Source of the DNA: Bacteroides sp.
Lineage (GTDB): Bacteria > Bacteroidota > Bacteroidia > Bacteroidales > Bacteroidaceae
DNA length: 32,447 bases
Reading direction: 5' to 3'
Assembly: GCA_017471925.1 (NCBI GenBank)
Contig: JAFURM010000052.1
Span: 1-32,447, forward strand
Shown in pieces: positions 18,398-26,564 of this stretch (position 1 is its first letter; each line of letters starts with the position of its first letter). Below the pieces are notes generated by a model that did not search any database, had not been told where the DNA came from, and saw only the letters and a list, made by a program, of their open reading frames with translations. The translations under genes were made by a program, and so were the position numbers.

Positions 18398-19537
18398 ATG
18401 CAAATGGTGGATTATAATCAATTTCCTTCTCCCTGTTATGTCGTGGAAGAAGAACTGCTGAGAAGGAATCTCGGCTTGATAAAACAAGTCTCGGATGAGG
18501 CTGGTGTGGAAATAATATTAGCTTTCAAGTCTTTTGCCATGTGGCATCTCTTTCCCGTATTCAGGGAGTATATAACCCATTCTACGGCCAGTTCGCTCTA
18601 TGAGGCTCGTCTGGCTTGGGAGGAATTTGGCAGCAAGGCGCATACCTATTCACCGGCTTATGTGGAGGAGGAATTTCACGAGTTGTTGGGATATAGCAGT
18701 CATATTACATTCAATTCTCTCTCTCAAATGGTGCGTTTTGCATCTCATGCAAGTGAAATGGGAGTATCGTGTGGCCTTCGGGTCAATCCGGAGTACGCTG
18801 AGATAGAGACCGAATTGTATAATCCCTGTGCACCAGGTTCACGCTTCGGTGTGACGGCTGAACAACTTCCACAAGTGCTTCCTTCCGTAATAGAAGGCTT
18901 TCATTGCCATTGCCATTGTGAATCCTCCTCTTATGAGTTAGAACGTACTTTGCAGCAGTTGGAACATAAATTTTCCCATTGGTTCCATCAACTGCGTTGG
19001 CTCAATTTGGGTGGCGGACACTTGATGACTCGGAACGATTATGATGTTTCCCATCTGATTGTGTTAATACATGGCTTGAAGCGCCGTTATCCCCATCTTC
19101 ATGTAATTTTGGAGCCAGGCTCTGCTTTTACCTGGCAGACTGGAGTACTTTTGTCACGGGTGGTAGATATTGTGGAGAATCACGGTGTACGTACCGCCAT
19201 TTTAGATGTCAGCTTCACTTGTCACATGCCGGACTGTCTTGAGATGCCCTATCAACCTGAAGTGCGAGGGGCGATGAGAGGTGACAAGGGACCCTATGTT
19301 TACCGTTTGGGTGGGAATTCCTGTTTGAGTGGTGACTATATGGGTAGTTGGAGTTTTGATCATGAGTTGCAAGTCGGAGAGCAGATTATCTTTGAGGACA
19401 TGATACATTATACCATGGTGAAGACAACCATGTTTAATGGTATTCAGCATCCTGCCATTGGAATTTGGAGAAAAGAAGGGATTGCAGAGGTGTATCGGCA
19501 ATTTTCTTATGAAGATTATCGCAGCCGAATGGGTTGA
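18398..19537 (+). CDS. nspC: Carboxynorspermidine decarboxylase
   Basis: PLP enzyme that decarboxylates carboxy(nor)spermidine, the last step of the alternative spermidine route used by Bacteroidetes. The 379 residues form an alanine-racemase-type barrel with the PLP lysine in LAFKSFAMW (K44), NspC-like segments SPCYVVEEE (11-19) and TASSLYEARLA, the region FHCHCHCES, then LNLGGGHLMT for phosphate binding, EPGSAFTWQTG, and the beta-strand domain with the catalytic Cys region SFTCHMPDCLEMPYQP and GGNSCLSGD. The start could be 18398 or the ATG two codons on (18404). The gap to pcrA is 10 bases, so one operon. The partner dehydrogenase gene is not in the window. Confidence 0.93.
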   Translation: MQMVDYNQFPSPCYVVEEELLRRNLGLIKQVSDEAGVEIILAFKSFAMWHLFPVFREYITHSTASSLYEARLAWEEFGSKAHTYSPAYVEEEFHELLGYSSHITFNSLSQMVRFASHASEMGVSCGLRVNPEYAEIETELYNPCAPGSRFGVTAEQLPQVLPSVIEGFHCHCHCESSSYELERTLQQLEHKFSHWFHQLRWLNLGGGHLMTRNDYDVSHLIVLIHGLKRRYPHLHVILEPGSAFTWQTGVLLSRVVDIVENHGVRTAILDVSFTCHMPDCLEMPYQPEVRGAMRGDKGPYVYRLGGNSCLSGDYMGSWSFDHELQVGEQIIFEDMIHYTMVKTTMFNGIQHPAIGIWRKEGIAEVYRQFSYEDYRSRMG

Positions 19538-19605
19538 TAATCAAAAGTATGCTTCAGATGGACTTTCTCTGATGAAAAATAAGCGCAAAAAAAGTAGGTA
19601 GAACG

Positions 19606-19636
19606 TTTGCAGTTTTCAAGAAAATACCTACCTTTG
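19606..19636 (+). promoter_or_regulatory. Promoter of the six-tRNA operon
   Basis: TTTG (19606-19609), a 19-base spacer, TACCTTTG (19629-19636). The first tRNA starts 12 bases after the -7 box. Confidence 0.85.
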
Positions 19637-19647
19637 CAACCGCAAAC

Positions 19648-19720
19648 GCGGAAATAGCTCAGTTGGTAGAGCACAACCTTGCCAAGGTTGGGGTCGCGAG
19701 TTCGAGTCTCGTTTTCCGCT
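19648..19720 (+). tRNA. tRNA-Gly (GCC), copy 1
   Basis: Acceptor GCGGAAA/TTTCCGC, anticodon stem CAACC/GGTTG with loop TTGCCAA. First gene of the operon; identical in sequence to copies 2 and 3. Confidence 0.96.
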
Positions 19721-19742
19721 CAGAAAGATTGCAAAGCCAAAA

Positions 19743-19824
19743 GCCCAAGTGGCGGAATTGGTAGACGCGCACGTTTCAGGTGCGTGTGTTGAAAAACGTG
19801 CAGGTTCGAGTCCTGTTTTGGGCA
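19743..19824 (+). tRNA. tRNA-Leu (CAG), copy 1
   Basis: Class II tRNA with acceptor GCCCAAG/TTTGGGC, anticodon loop TTCAGGT and a variable arm whose stem is GTT/AAC closed by a GAAA loop. CCA not encoded. Confidence 0.95.
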
Positions 19825-19869
19825 CACTGGTAATGCAATTTGTTCTTTGACTTGTTGAGCAAGTGTTTT

Positions 19870-19953
19870 GGAGAGGTGGCGGAATTGGTAGACGCGCTAC
19901 TTTGAGGGGGTAGTGACAATTATGTCGTGGGAGTTCGAGTCTCCTTCTCTTCA
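19870..19953 (+). tRNA. tRNA-Leu (GAG)
   Basis: Acceptor GGAGAGG/TCTCTTC (two G-U pairs), discriminator A, anticodon loop TTGAGGG, variable-arm stem GAC/GTC, T loop TTCGAGT. Confidence 0.93.
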
Positions 19954-19972
19954 CTAACACGAAGTCATCATT

Positions 19973-20045
19973 GCGGAAATAGCTCAGTTGGTAGAGCACA
20001 ACCTTGCCAAGGTTGGGGTCGCGAGTTCGAGTCTCGTTTTCCGCT
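19973..20045 (+). tRNA. tRNA-Gly (GCC), copy 2
   Basis: All 73 bases are identical to copy 1; flanks differ, so it is a duplication within the operon. Confidence 0.96.
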
Positions 20046-20083
20046 CATGATTTATAAGCTAGTTATATTTTAGGTGGCTAAAA

Positions 20084-20165
20084 GCCCAAGTGGCGGAATT
20101 GGTAGACGCGCACGTTTCAGGTGCGTGTGTCGAGAGACGTGCAGGTTCGAGTCCTGTTTTGGGCA
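20084..20165 (+). tRNA. tRNA-Leu (CAG), copy 2
   Basis: Same as copy 1 except in the variable arm, where the stem is GTC/GAC with a GAGA loop: a compensated base-pair change plus one loop change. Confidence 0.95.
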
Positions 20166-20195
20166 CTTCTTTGTGAAAAGCGGGGCCACCGATTT

Positions 20196-20268
20196 GCGGA
20201 AATAGCTCAGTTGGTAGAGCACAACCTTGCCAAGGTTGGGGTCGCGAGTTCGAGTCTCGTTTTCCGCT
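20196..20268 (+). tRNA. tRNA-Gly (GCC), copy 3
   Basis: Identical to copies 1 and 2. Last tRNA of the operon, followed six bases later by the terminator. Confidence 0.96.
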
Positions 20269-20273
20269 CTGTG

Positions 20274-20318
20274 AAAATCCCCCCCCACAAGCAAATTTGT
20301 GCTTGTGGGGGGATTTTT
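20274..20318 (+). terminator. Strong terminator of the tRNA operon
   Basis: CCCCCCACAAGC pairs with GCTTGTGGGGGG (twelve perfect pairs); after two bulged Cs, AAAAT pairs with ATTTT, and the 3' side continues as TTTTTG. It ends 17 bases before the next ORF. Confidence 0.9.
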
Positions 20319-20335
20319 GTTTTATTTATACTTTA

Positions 20336-20704
20336 ATGGTTATGAAGGTATTGTATATTTCCCTCGGGTCGCTCTGTTTGGCTCTTGGTGTCATTGGCAT
20401 CTTTTTGCCTTTGCTGCCTACTACTCCTTTTCTTTTATTGGCTGCGGCTCTCTACTTTCGCAGTTCACCGCGCCTTTATGGGTGGTTGTTGCAACAGCGC
20501 CATTTAGGACCTTATATCCGTAACTTCCGTGAGCATCGTGCTATACCGCTGCGGGCCAAGATTATATCGGTAGTGTTGGTTTGGATTACGATGGGATATT
20601 GCATATGCTTTCTGCTTTCGGCTTGGTGGTGCCAACTCCTGCTTCTTCTTTTGGCCATAGCCATCACGTGGCATATTCTTTCGTTTAAAACGCTGAGGTC
20701 GTAA
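20336..20704 (+). CDS. DUF454 (YbaN-like) inner-membrane protein
   Basis: A 122-residue protein of the DUF454 family, function unknown. It shows the family pattern: an N-terminal membrane helix (VLYISLGSLCLALGVIG), the conserved LPLLPTTPFLLLAAALYFR loop, SSPRLYGWLL, HLGPYIRNFREHRAIPLRAKI, and two further membrane helices at the C-terminus. The start may be 20336 or 20342 (MKVLYIS). No promoter consensus fits between the tRNA terminator and the ATG, so it seems to rely on read-through or on an unusual promoter. It is convergent with tilS 36 bases away. Confidence 0.82.
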   Translation: MVMKVLYISLGSLCLALGVIGIFLPLLPTTPFLLLAAALYFRSSPRLYGWLLQQRHLGPYIRNFREHRAIPLRAKIISVVLVWITMGYCICFLLSAWWCQLLLLLLAIAITWHILSFKTLRS

Positions 20705-20740
20705 TGGTATCAGGCTGAAACGGGTGCTACCTTCCTCTTC

Positions 20741-22015
20741 CTATTTTTCTACCGTTGTAATGACCAGCATGCGGCGTGTCTGGTTATCCACGCGGAATCG
20801 GTTGTCTATACGTTCACCTATCAGCCAATAAATCTCTTCACCGTGGCATAGCACCCATTGTTGCTCTTTCTGTAGCAGAGAAAATTTGCGGTTGGTAAGG
20901 TAGTCACTGATGAGTTTACGTCCTTTCATTCCGAATGGAATAAATGTATCTCCTGCTTTATAGAGACGTATCTCCAATGGTAGGGAAATTTTGTCCAAAT
21001 CCAAACATGCTATTGATTTTTGCCGCGGAATAATGAAGTCGGGAGTGTAGCAATATTCCTGCATCTTCAGTTCGGGTGGAGATGACTGCTTATGTCTGGT
21101 TATAATCAGCTCTTTTCGATCCTTTATGATGCGCCATTGTGGGGAGTGAAACTCTTTTCCCGCTTGCCCGTTCAGTGTCTGAAAGATGCTTCCTATTTGA
21201 GCTGCATTGAAACCTAAGGGGGCGAGCAGTTCGTATAGCAGGGTTTTGGGAGCCGGTTCCTGCAGAAGTCTTTTGATGTCGATGCCGTCAGATGTGCTTA
21301 CGCGTTGCTTGGCTTCCTCTATGGCTGTGTTGTATATCAGTGCCGCTTCATCCATGTGGGTTGCTGTCCTTTGCAAGCTCTCCTTGATGGCGGGGTTGAT
21401 TTCTTGCATCAGGGGGAGGAGATTCAAGCGGATTTTGTTGCGGGTATAGTCGTCTTGCAGGTTAGTGCTGTCGGTTACGTATGATTGTCCGATATCCTTC
21501 AGGTAGTGTATAATCTCGTTTCTCGTCAGGCAGAGCAATGGTCGGATGACGTGTCCGTTTCGTGGCCGTATACCTCTCAGGCCATTGATTCCCGTACCGC
21601 GCAAGAGGTTCAGTAACATTGTTTCCACGCTGTCGTCCTGATGGTGGGCCACAGCTACGGCTGATATGTTGCAGGATTGACGTATCTCTTCAAACCAAGT
21701 GTAGCGTAAATCGCGTGCGGCCATTTCTATAGACACTTTTCTCTGTTGGGCTATGGAACGTGTGTCGAAGTGAATGGTATGGAGAGGCACTTGCTGCTCT
21801 TCGCACAGTTTTTTTACAAACAACTCATCACGATCGGATTCTTCGCCACGCAGATGGAAGTTGCAGTGTGCAGCTTGGCAGGGATATCCCATCTGTCGCA
21901 GCAGCCGCAGCAAGGCTACCGAGTCAGCTCCGCCACTCAAGGCCACCAAAACATGTTCTCCTGGCTTCAGGAGTTGCTGTTGTTCAATGTATGTAGCTAC
22001 TTTTTTCACGTTCAT
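20741..22015 (-). CDS. tilS: tRNA(Ile)-lysidine synthase
   Basis: Converts C34 of the tRNA-Ile CAT anticodon to lysidine with ATP and lysine, so that AUA codons are read as Ile. The 424 residues carry the N-type PP-loop [13 protein letters not shown] (24-36), followed by [17 protein letters not shown] and [21 protein letters not shown], all typical of TilS, then the TilS substrate-binding and C-terminal domains ([19 protein letters not shown]). The ATG at 22015 lies only four bases after a TACCTTTG promoter box, so the message may be leaderless. Essential enzyme; its target tRNA-Ile is not in the window. Confidence 0.95.
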   Translation of the reverse strand: MNVKKVATYIEQQQLLKPGEHVLVALSGGADSVALLRLLRQMGYPCQAAHCNFHLRGEESDRDELFVKKLCEEQQVPLHTIHFDTRSIAQQRKVSIEMAARDLRYTWFEEIRQSCNISAVAVAHHQDDSVETMLLNLLRGTGINGLRGIRPRNGHVIRPLLCLTRNEIIHYLKDIGQSYVTDSTNLQDDYTRNKIRLNLLPLMQEINPAIKESLQRTATHMDEAALIYNTAIEEAKQRVSTSDGIDIKRLLQEPAPKTLLYELLAPLGFNAAQIGSIFQTLNGQAGKEFHSPQWRIIKDRKELIITRHKQSSPPELKMQEYCYTPDFIIPRQKSIACLDLDKISLPLEIRLYKAGDTFIPFGMKGRKLISDYLTNRKFSLLQKEQQWVLCHGEEIYWLIGERIDNRFRVDNQTRRMLVITTVEK

Positions 22016-22019
22016 GGCA

Positions 22020-22027
22020 CAAAGGTA
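22020..22027 (-). promoter_or_regulatory. tilS: -7 promoter box abutting tilS
   Basis: Minus-strand TACCTTTG, followed by TGCC and the ATG. With the usual 5-8 base distance to transcription start, the mRNA would begin at or within the start codon. No good -33 box is visible. Confidence 0.55.
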
Positions 22028-22082
22028 GTGAAAAACATGGAGAGAATCCTGTCTTGTTCTTATTTAAAAACATTCTAAATTG

Positions 22083-22114
22083 TTTGCACTGAGTTGCCAT
22101 TATCTGTATCTTTG
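22083..22114 (+). promoter_or_regulatory. Promoter of feoAB
   Basis: TTTG (22083-22086), 20 bases, TATCTTTG (22107-22114). The leader to the ATG is about 23 bases. No convincing Fur box could be picked out by eye. Confidence 0.85.
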
Positions 22115-22143
22115 TCCCCGTAAACAGAAAGAAAGTAGAGAAT

Positions 22144-24612
22144 ATGCGTTTGTCCGAATTGAAAACAGGCGAAAAGGGGGTCATTGTCAAGGTATTGGGA
22201 CATGGCGGTTTCCGCAAGAGGATTGTGGAAATGGGCTTTATCAAAGGGAAAGAAGTGGAAGTGTTGCTTAATGCCCCGTTGAAAGACCCAGTGAAGTATA
22301 GTGTGATGGGCTATGAAATATCCCTGCGTAGGCAGGAAGCCGAGATGATAGAGGTCGTCAGTGAAGAAGAGGCTCGGGAGCAGCAGCTTGCCGGGAGTTA
22401 CCACAAGGGAATGGCCGAAGACATTAATTTGGATGAAATCACGCTGAAGCGCATGGCTTTGGGTAAGCGACGTACCATCAATGTTGCCTTGGTCGGTAAT
22501 CCGAACTGTGGCAAGACCTCACTCTTTAACATTGCCAGTGGTGCTCATGAGCATGTGGGAAATTATAGCGGCGTGACGGTTGATGCCAAGGAGGGCTATT
22601 TCGATTTTCAGGGCTATCATTTCCGAATTGTAGACTTGCCGGGTACCTATTCGCTTTCTGCCTATTCACCGGAGGAAATTTATGTTCGTCGTCATATTCT
22701 TGATGAAACTCCCGATATAATCATTAATGTGGTAGATGCTTCCAATTTGGAACGCAACCTTTATTTGACCACCCAGCTTATTGATATGAATGTACGTATG
22801 GTCATGGCACTCAATATGTTCGATGAGTTGGAAAACAGTGGCAATTCTTTGGACTATGTGGCTCTGGGCTGTCTTTTGGGAGTCCCCATGGTGCCTACGG
22901 TAAGTCGTTCGGGAAGAGGTATAGACCATCTTTTTCATGTCATCATTGCTCTCTATGAAGGAGCCGACTTTTTGGAACAGTCGGGTGAAGTGAGGGCTGA
23001 AATTCTGGCGGAGATGCGTGATTGGCACAAGGAGTATGTACCCGATCATGATTTCGGAACTCAGCAGGAAGACGAACAACCTCGTGGCTTTTATCGCCAT
23101 ATCCACATTAATCACGGTCCCGAATTGGAACATAGCATAGAGGAGGTGAAACGGGTCATCAGTGTCAACGAAGAGATACGTCACAGGTACTCTACCCGTT
23201 TCTTGGCCATCAAACTATTAGAAGATGATCGCGAGGCGGTACGTTTGGTCGAAAAACTTCCCAACGGAGAAGAAATTATTTCTGTATGCGAGAGGGAAAA
23301 GCGGCGTTTGCGCAAGGTCCTGAATGAGGAGAGCGGACAGGCGATTACCGATGCCAAGTATGGTTTCATTTCGGGTGCCTTGAAGGAGACGTTTGTAGAC
23401 AATCATCAGGACAATGAATACCGTACGCGGGTCATTGATTCCATTGTGACCCATCGCATTTGGGGATTCCCCATTTTCTTCCTTTTCATGTATCTCATGT
23501 TTCAGGGAACTTTCGTGCTTGGTGAATATCCCATGCTGGGTATCGAATGGATGGTGGAGACGGTTTCTGACTTGATTCGTGCCCACATGCAGGAAGGTCC
23601 TTTGAAGGATATGCTGGTAGATGGCATCATTGGTGGAGTGGGGGGTGTCATTGTCTTTTTGCCCAACATCCTTATTCTTTATTTCTGTATTTCCATCATG
23701 GAAGATTCCGGCTATATGGCTCGTGCGGCTTTCATCATGGACAAGATTATGCACAAGATGGGGCTTCACGGAAAGTCATTTATCCCATTGATTATGGGCT
23801 TTGGCTGTAATGTGCCGGCCATTATGGCTTCGCGCATGATTGAAAACCGCAAAAGCCGTCTCATCACGATGCTGATTAATCCTTTGATGTCATGCAGTGC
23901 CCGCTTGCCCATCTATTTGGTTTTGGTGGGAGCTTTCTTCCCAAGGAGCGGCAGTCTGGTGTTATTGCTTATCTATGCTATCGGCATTCTGCTGGCTGTA
24001 TTGCTGGCTCGTTTGTTCAGTCGATTTATAGTGAAGGGCGATGATACTCCCTTTGTGATGGAACTTCCTCCTTACCGTATGCCTACGGCAAAGACCATCC
24101 TACGCCATACGTGGGAGCGTGGTGTGCAGTATCTGAAGAAGATGGGCAGCATCATCATGATTGCTTCCATCGTTATTTGGGCATTAGGCTATTATCCCGA
24201 TCATGGAGCCTATGATACAGTGGCCGAACAACAGGAACATTCTTATATAGGTCAGATAGGTAAGGCTGTAGAACCGATATTGGAACCTTTAGGCTTCGAT
24301 TGGAAGTTGGGTATCGGTTTGCTGTCGGGCGTAGGAGCCAAGGAACTGGTGGTAAGTACACTGGGAGTGCTTTATGTGAATGATGCTGAAGCAGATACGG
24401 TGAGTCTTGCCGAGCGTATTCCAATAACCCCTTTGGTCGCCTTTTGCTACATGTTGTTTGTATTGATCTATTTCCCCTGTATTGCCACACTGGTAGCTAT
24501 CAAGCAAGAATCTGGCAGTTGGCGATGGGCCTTGTTCGCGGCCCTTTACACCACGTGTCTTGCGTGGTTTGTGGCTTTTGCCGTTTACCGGATAGGAGGT
24601 TGGCTGATATGA
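22144..24612 (+). CDS. feoB: FeoA-FeoB fusion, ferrous iron transporter
   Basis: Inner-membrane GTP-dependent uptake system for Fe(II). The 822 residues join a FeoA SH3-like domain (1-75, MRLSELKTGEKGVIVKVLG ... ISLRRQEAEMIEVV) to a complete FeoB: G1 GNPNCGKTSLFN (118-129), switch region NYSGVTVDAKEG, G3 VDLPGTYSL, the GDI helical domain (about 290-420), then membrane Gate motifs including GVIVFLPNILILYF, GFGCNVPAIMASR and SCSARLPIYLV, and a second Gate with LLSGVGAKELVVSTL. Such fusions are common in Bacteroidetes. The next ORF overlaps the stop by four bases (ATGA), so both are translated from one message. Expected to be iron-repressed. Confidence 0.97.
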   Translation: MRLSELKTGEKGVIVKVLGHGGFRKRIVEMGFIKGKEVEVLLNAPLKDPVKYSVMGYEISLRRQEAEMIEVVSEEEAREQQLAGSYHKGMAEDINLDEITLKRMALGKRRTINVALVGNPNCGKTSLFNIASGAHEHVGNYSGVTVDAKEGYFDFQGYHFRIVDLPGTYSLSAYSPEEIYVRRHILDETPDIIINVVDASNLERNLYLTTQLIDMNVRMVMALNMFDELENSGNSLDYVALGCLLGVPMVPTVSRSGRGIDHLFHVIIALYEGADFLEQSGEVRAEILAEMRDWHKEYVPDHDFGTQQEDEQPRGFYRHIHINHGPELEHSIEEVKRVISVNEEIRHRYSTRFLAIKLLEDDREAVRLVEKLPNGEEIISVCEREKRRLRKVLNEESGQAITDAKYGFISGALKETFVDNHQDNEYRTRVIDSIVTHRIWGFPIFFLFMYLMFQGTFVLGEYPMLGIEWMVETVSDLIRAHMQEGPLKDMLVDGIIGGVGGVIVFLPNILILYFCISIMEDSGYMARAAFIMDKIMHKMGLHGKSFIPLIMGFGCNVPAIMASRMIENRKSRLITMLINPLMSCSARLPIYLVLVGAFFPRSGSLVLLLIYAIGILLAVLLARLFSRFIVKGDDTPFVMELPPYRMPTAKTILRHTWERGVQYLKKMGSIIMIASIVIWALGYYPDHGAYDTVAEQQEHSYIGQIGKAVEPILEPLGFDWKLGIGLLSGVGAKELVVSTLGVLYVNDAEADTVSLAERIPITPLVAFCYMLFVLIYFPCIATLVAIKQESGSWRWALFAALYTTCLAWFVAFAVYRIGGWLI

Positions 24613-24824
24613 ACGGATGGCAAGAGTGGGCGGTAGGATTGCTGTTGTTGCTTTGTATCGGACGCATAGGGTGGGGTGTCTACCGCTTTTTTGTACGTGT
24701 GAAGAAAAAAGACAACCCTTGCGAAAATTGTGCAACGGGCTGTGAATTAAGAACTTTGTATGAATCCAAACGTCGTTCTTGCCGAAAAGAACTGAAAAAA
24801 ACGAAGAAAAAGTGCTGCGGATAG
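24609..24824 (+). CDS. FeoB-associated Cys-rich membrane protein
   Basis: A 71-residue protein: one N-terminal membrane helix (WAVGLLLLLCIGRIGWGVYRFF, residues about 7-28), then a short basic tail with NPCENCATGCEL (36-47) and a terminal CCG. The CxxCxxxC pattern and place after feoB match the small FeoB-associated Cys-rich proteins found in many bacteria; the role is thought to be assistance of FeoB or metal sensing, not proven. The ATGA overlap with feoB fixes the start at 24609. A much longer frame beginning inside feoB is not credible. Confidence 0.82.
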   Translation: MNGWQEWAVGLLLLLCIGRIGWGVYRFFVRVKKKDNPCENCATGCELRTLYESKRRSCRKELKKTKKKCCG

Positions 24825-24854
24825 TTGGTTATTCCAAAAAATGTACTACCTTTG
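24825..24854 (+). promoter_or_regulatory. Promoter of tRNA-Cys
   Basis: TTG (24825-24827), 19 bases, TACCTTTG (24847-24854). It begins right after the stop of the Cys-rich gene. Confidence 0.7.
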
Positions 24855-24892
24855 CATCCGCAATCAGGAACGAGACGTTTTCTGATACATCC

Positions 24893-24964
24893 GGTTCCTT
24901 GGATGAGTGGCTTAGTCAGCGGTCTGCAAAACCGTGCACGGCGGTTCGAATCCGCCAGGAACCT
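24893..24964 (+). tRNA. tRNA-Cys (anticodon GCA)
   Basis: Acceptor GGTTCCT/AGGAACC, discriminator T, anticodon loop CTGCAAA, T arm GGCGG-TTCGAAT-CCGCC. CCA not encoded. The transcript leader from the promoter is about 33 bases. Confidence 0.95.
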
Positions 24965-24971
24965 CAAACTG

Positions 24972-25009
24972 ATAATCCCTGCCAATCTATGAAGATTGGT
25001 GGGGATTAT
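24972..25009 (+). terminator. Hairpin terminator after tRNA-Cys, in front of the ABC gene
   Basis: Seventeen continuous base pairs (two of them G-U) around an ATGA loop, 24972-24988 with 24993-25009, then AATTTTAAA. The tail is short in T, so leakage is possible. The next ATG is 15 bases away. Confidence 0.75.
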
Positions 25010-25024
25010 AATTTTAAATACCCC

Positions 25025-26500
25025 ATGGAAAAAGAACAATATACGATACGGTTGAATGATGCGGTAGTGCGCAATCCGCTTGTACGTCTGGCATCACCTG
25101 TCTCTCTTGCTTTGGGAGCAGACGAACATGTAGCCATTGTCGGAGCCAATGGTGCCGGTAAAAGTTTGCTGGTAGATATGCTGACCGGAAAATATCCCTT
25201 GAACGTGGGCGAACCGGAATATGACTTTGCACCCTCCACCACCACTACAGCTTATGAGAACATCAAGTACATCGCTTTCAGAGACACCTATGGAGCCGCT
25301 GATGGCAGTTACTACTATCAGCAACGTTGGAATCAGACGGAGCAGGATGATGTACCTTTGGTTCGTGATATAATTGGCAAGGTGAAGGATGAGCCACTGA
25401 GGCAACAACTTTTTGCCCTCTTTGGTATCGAACCGTTGCTCAACAAGAAAATTATCCTGTTAAGTAGTGGTGAATTACGGAAGTTTCAGTTGGTGAAAGC
25501 CTTGTTGACAGCCCCGCGCATACTGATTATGGACAATCCCTTTATCGGGTTGGATGCATCGGCCCGTGAGTTGCTTTCCGGTCTGTTGGAGCGACTTTGT
25601 GCTTTAGGTAACCTGCAGATTATTCTGGTACTTTCCATGCTGGATGATATTCCTCCCTTCATTACCCATGTGCTTCCGGTGAAGGATAAACATGTCGGAA
25701 ACAAGATGACGCGTGCTGATTATCTGAGAGCATTTGCGGAAAACGATGCTTGGAAGCGACAGCAGGAAGCGAAACCTTTGGCAGAACTGCAGCAACGCAT
25801 TCTGGGACTTCCTTATGGAGACGGATGTTATGTAGCCGATGAAGTGGTGAAACTGAATGGGGTGAGTATCCGTTATGGTGAACGCACCATCCTGCGGAAC
25901 TTGGATTGGACCGTGAAGCGTGGAGAAAAATGGGCATTGAGTGGTGAAAACGGTTCAGGAAAATCTACCTTGCTTAGCCTTATTTGCGCAGACAATCCTC
26001 AGTCCTATGCTTGTGACATAGCTCTCTTTGGACGCCGACGTGGTTCGGGCGAGAGCATTTGGGAAATCAAGAAACATATCGGCTATGTGAGTCCTGAAAT
26101 GCATCGGGCTTACTTGAAGAACTTGCCCGCCATCGAGATTGTGGCCAGTGGCTTGCACGATAGTATCGGCCTCTATAAGCGTCCGCATGCCGGGCAGATG
26201 GCTGTTTGCGAGTGGTGGATGGATATCTTTGGCATCGCTTCTCTGAAAGACAAACCTTTTCTCCAACTCAGTAGTGGCGAACAACGTCTGGCCCTCCTGG
26301 CCCGGGCTTTCGTGAAAGACCCTGAACTGCTGATATTGGACGAACCGTTGCACGGATTGGATACCTACAACCGTCGGCGTGTGAAGAAAATTATAGAAGC
26401 CTTTTGCCGGCGTACAGATAAGACACTGATTATGGTGACTCACTATGAGAATGAATTGCCGGCAACGATAGAGCATCATCTGCATTTGTTGCGGCAATAG
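25025..26500 (+). CDS. Double ABC ATPase, ModF-like
   Basis: A 491-residue soluble protein of two ABC ATPase domains, resembling ModF; no permease, binding protein or molybdenum gene is near, so a transport role is unproven. Domain 1: Walker A GANGAGKS (40-47), signature LSSGE (146-150), Walker B ILIMDNPFIGLD with N171 instead of the catalytic Glu, and VLSMLDDIP where the switch His would be Ser204. Domain 2: GENGSGKST (307-315), signature LSSGEQ, Walker B LLILDEPLHGLD and switch His in VTHYENELP, all intact. So only one full catalytic site. The start at 25025 was preferred to a frame opening at 24779, which would read through tRNA-Cys. No promoter is visible between the tRNA terminator and the ATG. 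Confidence 0.85.
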   Translation: MEKEQYTIRLNDAVVRNPLVRLASPVSLALGADEHVAIVGANGAGKSLLVDMLTGKYPLNVGEPEYDFAPSTTTTAYENIKYIAFRDTYGAADGSYYYQQRWNQTEQDDVPLVRDIIGKVKDEPLRQQLFALFGIEPLLNKKIILLSSGELRKFQLVKALLTAPRILIMDNPFIGLDASARELLSGLLERLCALGNLQIILVLSMLDDIPPFITHVLPVKDKHVGNKMTRADYLRAFAENDAWKRQQEAKPLAELQQRILGLPYGDGCYVADEVVKLNGVSIRYGERTILRNLDWTVKRGEKWALSGENGSGKSTLLSLICADNPQSYACDIALFGRRRGSGESIWEIKKHIGYVSPEMHRAYLKNLPAIEIVASGLHDSIGLYKRPHAGQMAVCEWWMDIFGIASLKDKPFLQLSSGEQRLALLARAFVKDPELLILDEPLHGLDTYNRRRVKKIIEAFCRRTDKTLIMVTHYENELPATIEHHLHLLRQ

Positions 26501-26524
26501 TGTGTGAATCCGGAATAAAAACCT

Positions 26525-26532
26525 TATTTTTG
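26525..26532 (+). promoter_or_regulatory. -7 promoter box of the LtaS-like gene
   Basis: TATTTTTG, 32 bases before the ATG at 26565; the -33 region is weak. Confidence 0.6.
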
Positions 26533-26564
26533 CCACACCATTAATATCAGTATCCCAAAAGACA

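Noticed and set aside
19648-20268. tRNA cluster as an integration site with an element attached
   Set aside because: No integrase and no partial tRNA copy or att-like repeat flanks it; neighbours are housekeeping genes.
24779-25024. N-terminal extension of the ModF-like ATPase
   Set aside because: It would be translated through tRNA-Cys and its terminator.
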